Source: Octadecabacter sp. B2R22 | GTDB lineage: Bacteria; Pseudomonadota; Alphaproteobacteria; Rhodobacterales; Rhodobacteraceae | Direction of reading: 5' to 3' | Length of the DNA: 64,000 nucleotides | Assembly: GCF_018861045.1 (NCBI RefSeq) | Contig: NZ_JAHKQJ010000007.1 | Span: forward strand, 830,306-894,305 | Part shown: piece by piece, positions 47,419 to 56,927 of the stretch | Layout of the letters: each line of letters opens with the position of its first letter | Position numbering within the stretch: position 1 is the stretch's first letter | The notes under the pieces: model-generated | Told to the model about the DNA's origin: nothing | Databases searched by the model: none | The model's input: only the letters and a program-made list of their open reading frames with translations | Translations under genes and position numbers: made by a program

Positions 47419-48228
47419 ATGAAACCACTCGCTCAAATGGCAGATGACGTTCTGCGCACCGCTGATGGCCGCACCAAGACGGCGATCTCTCGTGAATATG
47501 CAGCCGCATGGAAAGCCGCGCGGGATGCCGGCGAAGTGCCCGAAATTGGCACAGCCACACCGCCAGACATGCCTGCCCGCCCTGAGACCCCGACCCTGCA
47601 AGACCCGCGCGATGTGCCACGCCGCAAGCCCGGAACACTCGAAGGCCGCATCGCCATTCTTCACGCTGTGGCCCATATCGAACTTAACGCGGTAGACCTC
47701 CACTGGGACTTGATCGCGCGGTTCAGCGACACGGCCTTTCCAATCGGATTCTATGATGATTGGGTGAAGGCTGCGGACGAAGAATCCAAACATTTCAACC
47801 TGATGTGCGACTGTCTTGAAGCACAAGGCAGCTATTACGGCGCCCTTGATGCCCATGCGGGCATGTGGCGGGCGGCTGAAGACACCGCAGGTGATATTAT
47901 GGGGCGTCTAGCTGTGGTGCCAATGGTTCTTGAGGCCCGCGGCCTTGACGTGACCCCCGGCATGATCAAGATTTTCCAACAGGCGAAAGACAGGCAGACG
48001 ATAGATGCCCTAAACGTCATCTACGCAGAAGAAGTCCATCACGTCGCTTACGGTTCAAAATGGTTCCACTTTCTGTGCGGTCGCGAAAACCTAGATCCAA
48101 CGCCATTATTCCATGACCTTGTCCGCAAATATTTCCACAGCAAACTGCGCCCGCCCTTCAACGAAGAAAAACGCGCCGAAGCAGGCATTCCGCCTGACTT
48201 TTATTGGCCCCTCGCGGAAGGCAGCTGA
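47419..48228 (+). CDS. DUF455 ferritin-like protein
   Basis: 269 residues from ATG 47419 (MKPLAQMADDVL); a TTG-started frame at 47350 adds a cysteine-containing leader with little support. The diiron-type helix residues of the family are evident: AHIELNAVDLHWD near residue 100, ADEESKHFNLM near 120-130, and YAEEVHHVAYG near 205. The fold resembles ferritin and tRNA hydroxylase MiaE. The reaction is not known for DUF455. Confidence 0.88.
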   Translation: MKPLAQMADDVLRTADGRTKTAISREYAAAWKAARDAGEVPEIGTATPPDMPARPETPTLQDPRDVPRRKPGTLEGRIAILHAVAHIELNAVDLHWDLIARFSDTAFPIGFYDDWVKAADEESKHFNLMCDCLEAQGSYYGALDAHAGMWRAAEDTAGDIMGRLAVVPMVLEARGLDVTPGMIKIFQQAKDRQTIDALNVIYAEEVHHVAYGSKWFHFLCGRENLDPTPLFHDLVRKYFHSKLRPPFNEEKRAEAGIPPDFYWPLAEGS

Positions 48229-48408
48229 CCTACCCTCACCGTTAACCTCGGTGTCGGCGGTTTGCTGCCCAAAAAGACTCATATCCCGCTGAAATGACAA
48301 GAAATTGGGCAAAAACCTTGCCAGCGATTCCTGCACCCGTTAACAGACGTAGGACGTTAGCAGCTGGGGAGCTCGCGTCATGGATAGGGTTGGGACCAGG
48401 ATAAGAAC

Positions 48409-49728
48409 TTGAAATCGCGGCTGATACACAAACTTCACGTAGCTCTCGAGAAACGCTTTCCAGAAAAGCGCCTTTTCTTGCGCTCGGACACGGAAACACG
48501 GTTCATCCGTCTGAAACCAGAAACCCAGCTGGTTGCATGGACAGGTAGCGCAATCGTCATCAGTTGGACAATTATTGCCACGGCCGTTTTGCTGATGGAC
48601 AGCATCGGCGCCGGCAACTTCCGCGCACAAGCCCAACGAGACCAATCCACATACGAAGAGCGCCTGAATGCCCTCTCCACTGAACGCGACGTGCGCGCCA
48701 ATGAAGCTGTCGCTGCGCAGCAGCGGTTCTCCTCTGCTCTCGAACAGATTTCACTGATGCAATCAGAATTGTTGCGCAGCGAAGATCGCCGTCGCGAATT
48801 GGAAACAGGTTTGGAAGTCGTGCAGGTTACCTTGCGCCGCACCATGGGTGAACGTCAGGACGCCGAAGACCAGGTTGCCGCCCTTGAGGCCGCAATCGCG
48901 GGTGACGGCGACGTCCCCTCTGGCTTTGCGCAATCCGGCGATGCCTCAGGCACGGTTGATCTTCTTGCGACGGCCCTTGCTGATACAGCAGCCGAGCGCG
49001 ATCAGATCGCAGATGACGCCGAATTCGCACTCAGCCATGCGGCTGACATGGAGCTCGAACTGCGCCTTCTTCAAGAACGCAACGACCAGATTTTCCGCCA
49101 GCTCGAAGAAGCCTTTACCGTTTCCGTTGAACCACTGGACAATATGTTTCGTGCGGCAGGCATGAACCCTGATGATGTTCTTGAACAAGTGCGTCGCGGC
49201 TATTCTGGCACCGGCGGCCCACTGACACCTTTGCAATTCTCGACACGTGGCGGTGGGGAAGACCCTGATGCGGCCCGCGCCAATGGTATCCTTGGATCAA
49301 TGGACCGTCTGAACCTTTATCGCATCGCAGCTGAACGCATTCCGTTCGACATGCCCGTGCGCGAAGGCTTCCGGTTTACGTCCGGGTTCGGCATGCGCTG
49401 GGGCCGGATGCACAACGGCACCGACTTTGCGGCCCCGATTGGCACACCTATCTACGCACCTGCGGACGGTGTGGTAACCTTTGCGGGCTGGTCCTCTGGA
49501 TATGGTCGTCTCGTCAAGATACAGCATGCCTTTGGCATCGAGACACGATATGCGCACCAAAACCGAATTCGTGTCGAAGTTGGACAAAGACTCTCGCGTG
49601 GAGACCGAATTGGTGATATTGGAAACTCCGGACGGTCAACCGGCCCGCACCTTCACTATGAAATCCGAGTGGGCGGTCGCCCCGTAAACCCAATGATTTA
49701 TATAAGAGCTGGACAAGATGTTTTCTAA
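48409..49728 (+). CDS. M23 family peptidase with coiled coil
   Basis: 439 residues from TTG 48409 (AGGAT 10 bases upstream; a nearby ATG at 48380 hits a stop). A basic cytosolic segment is followed by a membrane helix (about 43-65), a long coiled coil (75-250) and a C-terminal LytM domain. The zinc site is complete: HNGTDFAAP and GPHLHYE near residue 410. It likely cuts peptide crosslinks in the periplasm. It overlaps the bactofilin gene by 11 bases, a pairing known to control wall shape at bactofilin sites. Confidence 0.92.
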   Translation: MKSRLIHKLHVALEKRFPEKRLFLRSDTETRFIRLKPETQLVAWTGSAIVISWTIIATAVLLMDSIGAGNFRAQAQRDQSTYEERLNALSTERDVRANEAVAAQQRFSSALEQISLMQSELLRSEDRRRELETGLEVVQVTLRRTMGERQDAEDQVAALEAAIAGDGDVPSGFAQSGDASGTVDLLATALADTAAERDQIADDAEFALSHAADMELELRLLQERNDQIFRQLEEAFTVSVEPLDNMFRAAGMNPDDVLEQVRRGYSGTGGPLTPLQFSTRGGGEDPDAARANGILGSMDRLNLYRIAAERIPFDMPVREGFRFTSGFGMRWGRMHNGTDFAAPIGTPIYAPADGVVTFAGWSSGYGRLVKIQHAFGIETRYAHQNRIRVEVGQRLSRGDRIGDIGNSGRSTGPHLHYEIRVGGRPVNPMIYIRAGQDVF

Positions 49729-50215
49729 GAGCAAAATCAATGAGCCCGGCGCGCCTGCCGCACCTGAATCCGCTGACACAGCAGCTAAGCCTGCTGCAAC
49801 GGCTGCACCTGCCGCACCGGCAAAGAGCGATTTCAAATCCTCTGCGCCAAAGGCAAAGCCGCCAGCCAGCACCCTGTCCACTGACCTGCACATCACAGGC
49901 AACCTGAAGACAACTGGCGATATCCAGATTGAAGGCACTGTTGATGGTGACATCCGCGCGCACCTGTTGACTGTTGGCGAAGGTGCCACTGTAAACGGTG
50001 AGTGCATGGCTGATGACGTCGTAGTAAATGGCCGCATCGTCGGCACTGTGCGTGGCCTCAAGGTTCGCCTGACATCGTCCGCACGTGTTGAGGGTGACAT
50101 CATCCACAAGACAATCGCGATTGAATCTGGTGCCCACTTCGAAGGCTCTGTTCAGCGTCAGGATGACCCGTTGAACACAACGTCGAAAGCCGCCAAGGCA
50201 GCGCCGAAGGCTTAA
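49718..50215 (+). CDS. Bactofilin
   Basis: 165 residues. A disordered Ala/Pro/Lys-rich N-terminus (about 1-50) leads into the bactofilin beta-helix: STDLHITGNLKTTGDIQIEG, then regular GEGATVNGE, VNGRIVGTV and SSARVEGDI turns, and an Ala/Lys-rich tail. Bactofilins polymerise on the inner membrane without nucleotide and place wall enzymes. The start overlaps the M23 gene, so the pair is translated together. Confidence 0.95.
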   Translation: MFSKSKINEPGAPAAPESADTAAKPAATAAPAAPAKSDFKSSAPKAKPPASTLSTDLHITGNLKTTGDIQIEGTVDGDIRAHLLTVGEGATVNGECMADDVVVNGRIVGTVRGLKVRLTSSARVEGDIIHKTIAIESGAHFEGSVQRQDDPLNTTSKAAKAAPKA

Positions 50216-50246
50216 TTCTTCGCGATTAGATTTGAATTAAGGAAAT

Positions 50247-50275
50247 GGGGCCGCGCACTGCGCTGGCCCCTTTTT
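50247..50275 (+). terminator. Terminator of the M23-bactofilin operon
   Basis: GGGGCCGCG (50247-50255) pairs with CGC-T-GGCCCC (50261-50270, one bulged T), loop CACTG, then TTTTT. Confidence 0.85.
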
Positions 50276-50302
50276 CGTGGGCGCATGTCGCCCGAGCTGC
50301 GT

Positions 50303-51085
50303 CTAGGAGACGGGGTGGTACAACGCGCGGCGATAGATGTGCCACGTCGCATGGCCCAGCACGGGCAGGATGATCACAAGCCCCAAGAACCACGGGATCA
50401 TCGCCAAGAACGTCAGCGTCGCGATGATGAACGCCCAGACCAACATGACTTTGATGTTCTCACGCACGCAGCGCAGGCTCAGCAGCATTGCACTGACAAA
50501 GTCGATCTCTTTTTCCAGCACCAAAGGCAGGCTTACCACCGTCAGGCTAAACAGAAGAAACGCAACAATCGCGCCTACGCCAAGTTCGACGCCGATCATC
50601 ATCAGCCCTGTAGGTGTCAGGAAAACATCAAACGAGGTCATGACATTGGTGAGCGTCGAAACCCCCATAAACAATGCAAAAATCATATGTGACAGAAACG
50701 TCCAGAACAGGAAGTAGATCACGATGATCGCCCCGATCCATGGGACCTGTCGGGTGCGTTCGTTCCAAACCACACCGAAAATCTCGCGCCAGTCCAAAGG
50801 TTCGTCTGCCTCAAGGCGACGGCTGACTTCGTAAAGACCAACAGCGGCAAAGGGTGCGGCCAGTGGGAAGCCAAGCGACGTGGCCAAGACCCATGTCACA
50901 TGCCCTGCCCCAAGCCAAAGCATAACAAACCCACCGAACACGTACACCGCCGAAAAAGCCAGGCCGAACATCGGTGCCGCGCGAAAATCAAACAGGCCCG
51001 CTTTTAGGCAAGTCCAGAGTTCGGTGAACGTCAGCACGCCGATGTCGGGCATCGGCGATGCAGCTGGTGCATGGTCTTGTGTCAT
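50303..51085 (-). CDS. DUF2189 family membrane protein
   Basis: 260 residues with six probable membrane segments. The start 51085 (MTQDHAPAASPM) has GGGAG 8 bases upstream. LAAPFAAVGLYEVSRRLE after the second helix and VSLPLVLEKEIDFVSAMLLS later are typical of DUF2189, a family of unknown function. It faces the bactofilin operon and precedes nothing downstream on its strand. Confidence 0.88.
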   Translation of the reverse strand: MTQDHAPAASPMPDIGVLTFTELWTCLKAGLFDFRAAPMFGLAFSAVYVFGGFVMLWLGAGHVTWVLATSLGFPLAAPFAAVGLYEVSRRLEADEPLDWREIFGVVWNERTRQVPWIGAIIVIYFLFWTFLSHMIFALFMGVSTLTNVMTSFDVFLTPTGLMMIGVELGVGAIVAFLLFSLTVVSLPLVLEKEIDFVSAMLLSLRCVRENIKVMLVWAFIIATLTFLAMIPWFLGLVIILPVLGHATWHIYRRALYHPVS

Positions 51086-51201
51086 TGAATTCTCCCTGAG
51101 CAAACCATTCAACGCAGAACGGATGCGGTCAAGCCTGCCCCGCGCTAAAAAGCGCGTCTTTGATGTGGGACAAGTCGAGAATTCGGGGAAACAACCGAGG
51201 T

Positions 51202-52329
51202 TCAGTCCTCGGCGTTGGCATCCGCCCGGCTTTTGCCGCTGACGTCCATGGCCAGTGTTGCCCCCATAAAGCCATCAAGATCGCCATCCAAGACACCTTT
51301 GGTGTCGGAGGTTTCAAAGGCTGTGCGCAGATCTTTGACCATCTGATAGGGCTGCAAAACGTAAGACCGGATCTGGTTGCCCCAGCCCGCATCGCCTGCG
51401 TTCTCATGGACTTCGTTGACCAAGGCAGACCGTTTGTCCAATTCCATCTGATACAGGCGCGATTTCAACGCCTTCATCGCGATGTCACGGTTTTGGTGTT
51501 GTGACTTTTCAGAACTGGTGGTCACGATGCCTGTCGGCGCGTGCGTGATCCGCACGGCGGAGTCTGTGGTGTTAACGTGCTGACCGCCCGCACCGGATGA
51601 GCGGTAGGTATCAATGCGAATGTCAGCTGGGTTTACCTCGATCTCGATGTTGTCATCGACAACGGGATAAACTTTGACCGACGTAAATGACGTGTGGCGT
51701 TTGGCGGCGCTGTCAAACGGGGAAATCCGAACTAAGCGGTGAACGCCGCTTTCGGACTTCAACCAGCCGTAAGCATTGTGACCGCTGATCTTATAGGATG
51801 CCGATTTGATACCGACCTCCTCGCCCGAGCTTTCGGACTGTAATTCAACCTTATAGCCTTTGCGCTCGGCCCAACGGACATACATCCGCGCCAACATGGC
51901 CGCCCAGTCACAGGCTTCTGTGCCGCCCGCGCCCGAGTTGATTTCAAGGAATGTATCATTGGCGTCAGCTTCGCCATTCAAAAGCGCCTCAAGCTCTTTT
52001 GCGGCAGCGGTAACTTTCAACGCCTTAAGCGCCTCTTCGGCTTCGGTGACGATCTCTGCGTCGTCTTCCATCTCGCCCATCTCGATCATCTCTTGTTGAT
52101 CGGACAGTTCTGTCTTGATGGCCTCATAGGCCCCCATGGCGTCGACCAGCGCTTGGCGGTCTTTCATCAGCTTTTGGGCTGCATCCGGGTCATCCCACAA
52201 GTTAGGGTCTTCGACCCACGCGTTAAATTCTTCCAAGCGATGGGGCGCAGTTTCCCAATCCATCCGCTGCGCAAGCAACGTCAGGCTTTTTTCGATTTCG
52301 GTCACGATGGTTTGGATTTCAGCGCGCAT
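51202..52329 (-). CDS. prfB: Peptide chain release factor 2
   Basis: 375 residues in one continuous frame, so no programmed frameshift as in Escherichia coli. The anticodon-like tripeptide SPF is in RISPFDSAAKRHTSF and the peptidyl-hydrolysis motif GGQ in SSGAGGQHVNTT near residue 247. It ends translation at UGA and UAA. It lies directly after mrcA on the same strand, 71 bases apart. Confidence 0.96.
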   Translation of the reverse strand: MRAEIQTIVTEIEKSLTLLAQRMDWETAPHRLEEFNAWVEDPNLWDDPDAAQKLMKDRQALVDAMGAYEAIKTELSDQQEMIEMGEMEDDAEIVTEAEEALKALKVTAAAKELEALLNGEADANDTFLEINSGAGGTEACDWAAMLARMYVRWAERKGYKVELQSESSGEEVGIKSASYKISGHNAYGWLKSESGVHRLVRISPFDSAAKRHTSFTSVKVYPVVDDNIEIEVNPADIRIDTYRSSGAGGQHVNTTDSAVRITHAPTGIVTTSSEKSQHQNRDIAMKALKSRLYQMELDKRSALVNEVHENAGDAGWGNQIRSYVLQPYQMVKDLRTAFETSDTKGVLDGDLDGFMGATLAMDVSGKSRADANAED

Positions 52330-52400
52330 GTCAGACTTCTTGGAAAGGAATGTTCAGGACCATCTAGCCGATTGCCCCCTGCGGGGCAATCGACCTGAGC

Positions 52401-54926
52401 TTAATACAAGCCGCCAGAGGACAATGATCCGAAAGACGCGTTGGAATTGATCGTCGCGGTTTCGCCAGATGACGTTGTGACACTGACCGCAGCCGGTGGA
52501 CGCACTTCGTCAAACAGTGGTAAATCGGCTGCCATCGCGAACCCACCATCAAAGGTAATACCGAAGACTGGCTCTTCGCGGAAACATTCGCGAACGACGT
52601 TATCGCCACTTGCGGAGTCCGGCAGGCGTGCGCCGGTGAAGCGGTCTATCTTGATAAAGATACAGGCATCGGGAGCACTAAATTCACGACCGCCATAGCG
52701 CTGGATCGCTGTCCGCATAAAGCTGTTAAAGACAGGACCACACAGCCCGCCACCAGATGCACCACGCCCTAATGAACGCGGCGTATCAAAACCGATGTAA
52801 CAGCCAGCGACGATATTAGAACTAAAGCCCACGAACCACACGTCTTTGGCGTCGTTGGTTGTGCCTGTCTTACCAGCGATTGGAACCGGCAGGTTCACGG
52901 CAGAACGCGCGGTACCGCGCTGGACAACGCCCTGCATCATGGATGTTAGTTGATAAGCAGTCACAGGGTCCATCACGCGTTCACGGTCTGACGCGATCCG
53001 TGGAGAGCGCCCTTGTTCCAGATTTGGATCCAGACATTCTGCACAGACCCGTTGATCATGACGATAGATCGTAGCCCCTGATCGGTCTTGCACGCGGTCC
53101 ACCAAAGTCGGTTCCACGCGTTCGCCGCCATTGGCAAACATCGCATAGGCCGCGACCAATTTATAAAGGGTGGTTTCTTCAGACCCGAGAGCCGCCGAAA
53201 GATAGGCGTTCATCCGGTCATACACACCAAAACGTTCGGCGTATTCGGCTACTGTGCGCATCCCGACCTCTTGAGCCAAACGCACGGTCATGACGTTTCT
53301 GGATTGCTCAATCCCTGTACGCAGCGGTGTCGGACCATAAAACCTGTCAGAGGCGTTCATCGGGCGCCAGACTTCGCCGCCCGCAACAACTTCGATTGGT
53401 GCATCGACAACGATCGTCGCAGGCGTGTAGCCGGAATCAAGGGCCGCTGCGAAAACGAAAGGTTTGAACGCAGACCCTGGCTGGCGTTCGGCATAGGCAC
53501 GGTTGAGTTCGGAAATCGCAATCTCGTAACCAAAGCCACCCTGCATCGCCAAGACACGGCCCGTGTTCACGTCCATCGCCATGAACGCGCCCTGCACTTC
53601 TGGAACTTGGCGTAATGTCCAACGAATGAAATCACCCGTACCATTGTCGCCGGTCATCATACGACGCACGTGCACCACATCACCTGGGGTGAAATTATCG
53701 GCAAAGCTGCCACGCATCCATTCAATGTCACGGCGCGGGATGATCGGGGCTTCGTCGCCCTCCTCCCAGCCCTCAATGCCCATGCGCATCTCGCTATCGC
53801 CAACTTCCAGAACGACCGCCGGATACCAAGGGTTTTCGAGCGTAACAGTTCGGATGACACGCGCAGAACGCAACGCAGCGCGCCATTCAGTTTCGTCGGA
53901 CAAGGTTTCAACGGGGATCGTCACGCCAGTTCCACGCCAGCGACCGATACCGCGATCATAGCTTTCCAACTGACGTTGCAAGGCGTCACGCGCAGCCGCC
54001 TGAAGGCCTTCATCCACGGTCGCGCGGATCGTCAGACCGGCCGAATTCATCTCATAATCGGGGAACAGCGTTTCAACCTCAGAGACGATAGCCGCCGTGA
54101 AATAATCACGATCCGGGCGTTCGCTGTTGTAACTTGGGAAGTCGCCGTTTTGCACCGTGCGCAGCGGGTCGGCCAAGGCGACCTCAAGTTCCTGCGCGGT
54201 GATATAGCCGTTCTCATACATCTCTTCGAGGATGAAGTCCCGACGCTCAATGGCGTCCTCGCGGTTGCGGACGGGATGATAACTATAAGGCGCCTTAGGG
54301 TGCACCGCGAGGAACGCAGCCTCGGCGGGTGATAATTCTGACAGGGTCTTGTTGAAGTAAGACCGCGCGGCCGCCGTTACACCAAAAGAGCGCACGCCAA
54401 GGTCAATCTCGTTGAGGTAGAGCTCGAGAATGCCCTCTTTGCCCAAGGTCGCCTCGATGCGAGGGGCAAGGATCAGCTCTTGGATTTTACGCTCCACACG
54501 GCGCGACCCATCCAGAAGGAAGTTCTTGGCAACCTGCTGGGTGATCGTAGACGCACCACGCAGGGTTTCACCACGGCTTACGATAGCTTCGACAACCGCA
54601 GCACCAATACCGCGCAAATCATACCCATCATGGGTGTAGAAGTTCTTATCCTCGGCAGAAATGAACGCCTGTTTTACAATGTCAGGGATTTCAGCAGCGG
54701 GCGTGAACAAACGGCGTTCTTCCGCAAATTCGTCAATGACCAACCCCTCACCGGAATACACACGGCTGATCGTCTTAGGTTGATAATTGGCCAACGTGTC
54801 GTGGGTCGGAAGGTTCTTCCCATACATATAAAAGATCGCGCCCAGTGTCAGCGCGGCCATGCCAGCGCCAAGCGTGAGCATCGAAAAGATGCCCCCAAAG
54901 AACGAGAAGATAAACCGAAGAACCAT
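52401..54926 (-). CDS. mrcA: Penicillin-binding protein 1A
   Basis: 841 residues from ATG 54926. An N-terminal membrane helix (about 7-35), a glycosyltransferase domain with SAEDKNFYTHDGYD near residue 85, an OB-like insert, and a transpeptidase domain with Ser-x-x-Lys in RQPGSAFKPF, QSRN, and GKTGTTNDAKD make a complete bifunctional PBP1A. It builds and crosslinks peptidoglycan. The 155 bases to the divergent methyltransferase hold its promoter. Confidence 0.96.
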   Translation of the reverse strand: MVLRFIFSFFGGIFSMLTLGAGMAALTLGAIFYMYGKNLPTHDTLANYQPKTISRVYSGEGLVIDEFAEERRLFTPAAEIPDIVKQAFISAEDKNFYTHDGYDLRGIGAAVVEAIVSRGETLRGASTITQQVAKNFLLDGSRRVERKIQELILAPRIEATLGKEGILELYLNEIDLGVRSFGVTAAARSYFNKTLSELSPAEAAFLAVHPKAPYSYHPVRNREDAIERRDFILEEMYENGYITAQELEVALADPLRTVQNGDFPSYNSERPDRDYFTAAIVSEVETLFPDYEMNSAGLTIRATVDEGLQAAARDALQRQLESYDRGIGRWRGTGVTIPVETLSDETEWRAALRSARVIRTVTLENPWYPAVVLEVGDSEMRMGIEGWEEGDEAPIIPRRDIEWMRGSFADNFTPGDVVHVRRMMTGDNGTGDFIRWTLRQVPEVQGAFMAMDVNTGRVLAMQGGFGYEIAISELNRAYAERQPGSAFKPFVFAAALDSGYTPATIVVDAPIEVVAGGEVWRPMNASDRFYGPTPLRTGIEQSRNVMTVRLAQEVGMRTVAEYAERFGVYDRMNAYLSAALGSEETTLYKLVAAYAMFANGGERVEPTLVDRVQDRSGATIYRHDQRVCAECLDPNLEQGRSPRIASDRERVMDPVTAYQLTSMMQGVVQRGTARSAVNLPVPIAGKTGTTNDAKDVWFVGFSSNIVAGCYIGFDTPRSLGRGASGGGLCGPVFNSFMRTAIQRYGGREFSAPDACIFIKIDRFTGARLPDSASGDNVVRECFREEPVFGITFDGGFAMAADLPLFDEVRPPAAVSVTTSSGETATINSNASFGSLSSGGLY

Positions 54927-55081
54927 TGTTTGGTGCGCCCCACATGAATTGGTGTGCTTATATGCAGATTGCAGCACAGGGTCAAAAGGTTGAACGCCGA
55001 TTTAGGCCGATCCCCGCCAATCCCTTGGCCTTTGTCGAACCACCCCTTGAACGCAATCCATCAAGCAGGCACATCAAGCCT

Positions 55082-55723
55082 ATGAATGCACACAGCTCCC
55101 CCGCCGACATATTACCCACATACGATCAAGGCGCCGCCGAATTTCAGGCGCAGCGGGATCGCTCCCTGTTTGAAAAACCTTACCTTGACAGACTGTTAGG
55201 CGTCACTCCGCGCAATGTTTCGCCGCGCCGATTGCTGGATTTGGGCTGCGGCACAGGTGCGCCAATTGCCAGTCACCTAGCCGAGCGTGGCATGGCGATC
55301 ACGGGCGTTGATGGCGCGGCTGGAATGATCGATCTGTTCGCTCAAACGCTGCCACAGGCCACAGCCATTCACACCGATATGAGGGGGCTGAACCTTGACG
55401 TTACGTTCGATGCTATTTTGGCGTGGAACAGTTTCTTTCATCTGTCGCCAGACGATCAACGCGCCATGTTCCCAGTTTTCGCACGCCACGCAGCACCCAA
55501 AGCGGCGCTCATGTTTACCGCAGGTCCATCAGCAGGCGAAGTCTGGGGCCACGCGGCCGGTGGTGAAGTATATCACAGCAGCCTCGACCCCGCCGAATAC
55601 CTACAGTTACTGGAAGCCAACAACTTCAAAGTGATCGACTACCGCCCCGAAGACCCCGCGTGTCGCGGTCACACTGTTTGGCTGGCCCGTTACGCCGACC
55701 CTACTGACGGATCAGAGGCTTAA
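55082..55723 (+). CDS. SAM-dependent class I methyltransferase
   Basis: 213 residues from ATG 55082. The SAM-binding motif LLDLGCGTGAPIASHLAERG lies near residue 40, with GVDGAAGMIDLF and AWNSFFHLSPDDQRAMF after it. The substrate is unknown. It runs opposite to its neighbours, between amiC and mrcA, and its 3' end overlaps the 3' end of amiC by 23 bases. A frame to 54926 would invade the mrcA promoter and is rejected. Confidence 0.85.
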   Translation: MNAHSSPADILPTYDQGAAEFQAQRDRSLFEKPYLDRLLGVTPRNVSPRRLLDLGCGTGAPIASHLAERGMAITGVDGAAGMIDLFAQTLPQATAIHTDMRGLNLDVTFDAILAWNSFFHLSPDDQRAMFPVFARHAAPKAALMFTAGPSAGEVWGHAAGGEVYHSSLDPAEYLQLLEANNFKVIDYRPEDPACRGHTVWLARYADPTDGSEA

Positions 55724-56927
55724 GCGCCTCTTCCTCAATCGCCCAACGCCCAACGGCCAAAGTCACAGCAGCGATAATCGGTGCGCGCCCTTGTGGCGTC
55801 GTCAGGCGGGCGCGATCTGCGTCGTTGGACAAGAACCCGACCTCGATCAACACCGATGGAAAATCCGCCGCGTTCAAGACCGCCAACGCCGCCTGACGTC
55901 TTGGGTTTGAATTCATCACCGCGCCAGTATCACCCATCGCGATGACCAACTGATCCGCGAACCGATCGCTCGCCGCAGCGGTTTCAACCCGCACGAGGTC
56001 CTGCAACACAGTCGCCACCTCATCCGCCTGCCCTGACAAATCAACACCCGCAAGCAAATCACTGCGTTCGTGGCGTTCAACCATGCGCAAGGACGCCTCG
56101 CTTTCGGCTTGGTCAGTTAGGGTGTAGATCGCAGCACCCGTGGCCTGTTCACCGGACAAAGCGTCAGCATGAAGCGAGATGAACAGGTCCGCACCTGATC
56201 CCCGCGCAAGGGTCATCCGTTCTTGGAGTGGCACAAACGTATCATCCAGACGGGTCACCGCAGGCTGCACCCCTTCGATGCGGCCAAGTGCGGCCGCAAG
56301 TTCCAACGCTAAGACCAAAACGATCTCGGCCTCGTGGACGTCACCGTAACCTGCACCGGGGTCAATTCCGCCATGGCCCGGATCAATCACAATCACCAAA
56401 GGACCGTCTTCGTCTTTGACAACGGGCGCAACAGGGTCGGCCGCGGCCAAGAACGCCCAATCAGGATCGTCGGGCGCACCTGCTGCCGCAGCAAAATCGT
56501 CGGCAGAGGATGACCGCAACACCACATCGATCTGTGCTGTACCGTCAATCGTATTCGCCGCCATCCCTGCTTGATCGACGCGGACGGGTTCGGCCAGATC
56601 AAGGATCATCCTGCTCCAACCTGGGCGAAGACCGCCAAATCGCGCATCCGTAATCCAATCACTGCGGGTGAACGTCGAAACGTCGACATTGCGAAAATCG
56701 ACTTCCTTGAAATCCACCACCAAACGGCGCGGATCATCCAAGGTGAACACGCGGTACGGCACTGGTTGAGACAAGAACAGCTCAACCGTGGTGCTGCGCA
56801 TCCGATCGACCGCACCCGATTGGGCCACATCGAGCCGTGCCAATGCCGAGAAGTCCTGAGCGGCCACAGGTGAGGCCATAATAAGAAACGCGCACGCCGC
56901 CTGTTTTATGGAACCAAGAACCTTCAT
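55701..56927 (-). CDS. amiC: N-acetylmuramoyl-L-alanine amidase with AMIN domain
   Basis: 408 residues. A signal peptide (cleaved after VAAQ near residue 24) leads to an AMIN domain (about 35-140) that targets the divisome, then an amidase_3 domain starting VIVIDPGHGGIDPG near residue 175 with the zinc-binding His and later SLHADA and LIEVGFLSND. It splits stem peptides from glycan during division. Its ATG overlaps the aminotransferase stop (56924-56927). Confidence 0.94.
   Translation of the reverse strand: MKVLGSIKQAACAFLIMASPVAAQDFSALARLDVAQSGAVDRMRSTTVELFLSQPVPYRVFTLDDPRRLVVDFKEVDFRNVDVSTFTRSDWITDARFGGLRPGWSRMILDLAEPVRVDQAGMAANTIDGTAQIDVVLRSSSADDFAAAAGAPDDPDWAFLAAADPVAPVVKDEDGPLVIVIDPGHGGIDPGAGYGDVHEAEIVLVLALELAAALGRIEGVQPAVTRLDDTFVPLQERMTLARGSGADLFISLHADALSGEQATGAAIYTLTDQAESEASLRMVERHERSDLLAGVDLSGQADEVATVLQDLVRVETAAASDRFADQLVIAMGDTGAVMNSNPRRQAALAVLNAADFPSVLIEVGFLSNDADRARLTTPQGRAPIIAAVTLAVGRWAIEEEALKPLIRQ

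Noticed and set aside
51202-52329. Possible programmed frameshift in prfB
   Set aside because: The reading frame is continuous from the ATG through the GGQ motif, so no frameshift is needed.
54926-55081. Upstream extension of the methyltransferase frame
   Set aside because: It would overlap the mrcA start and promoter and adds 52 residues unlike the family; the start at 55082 fits better.
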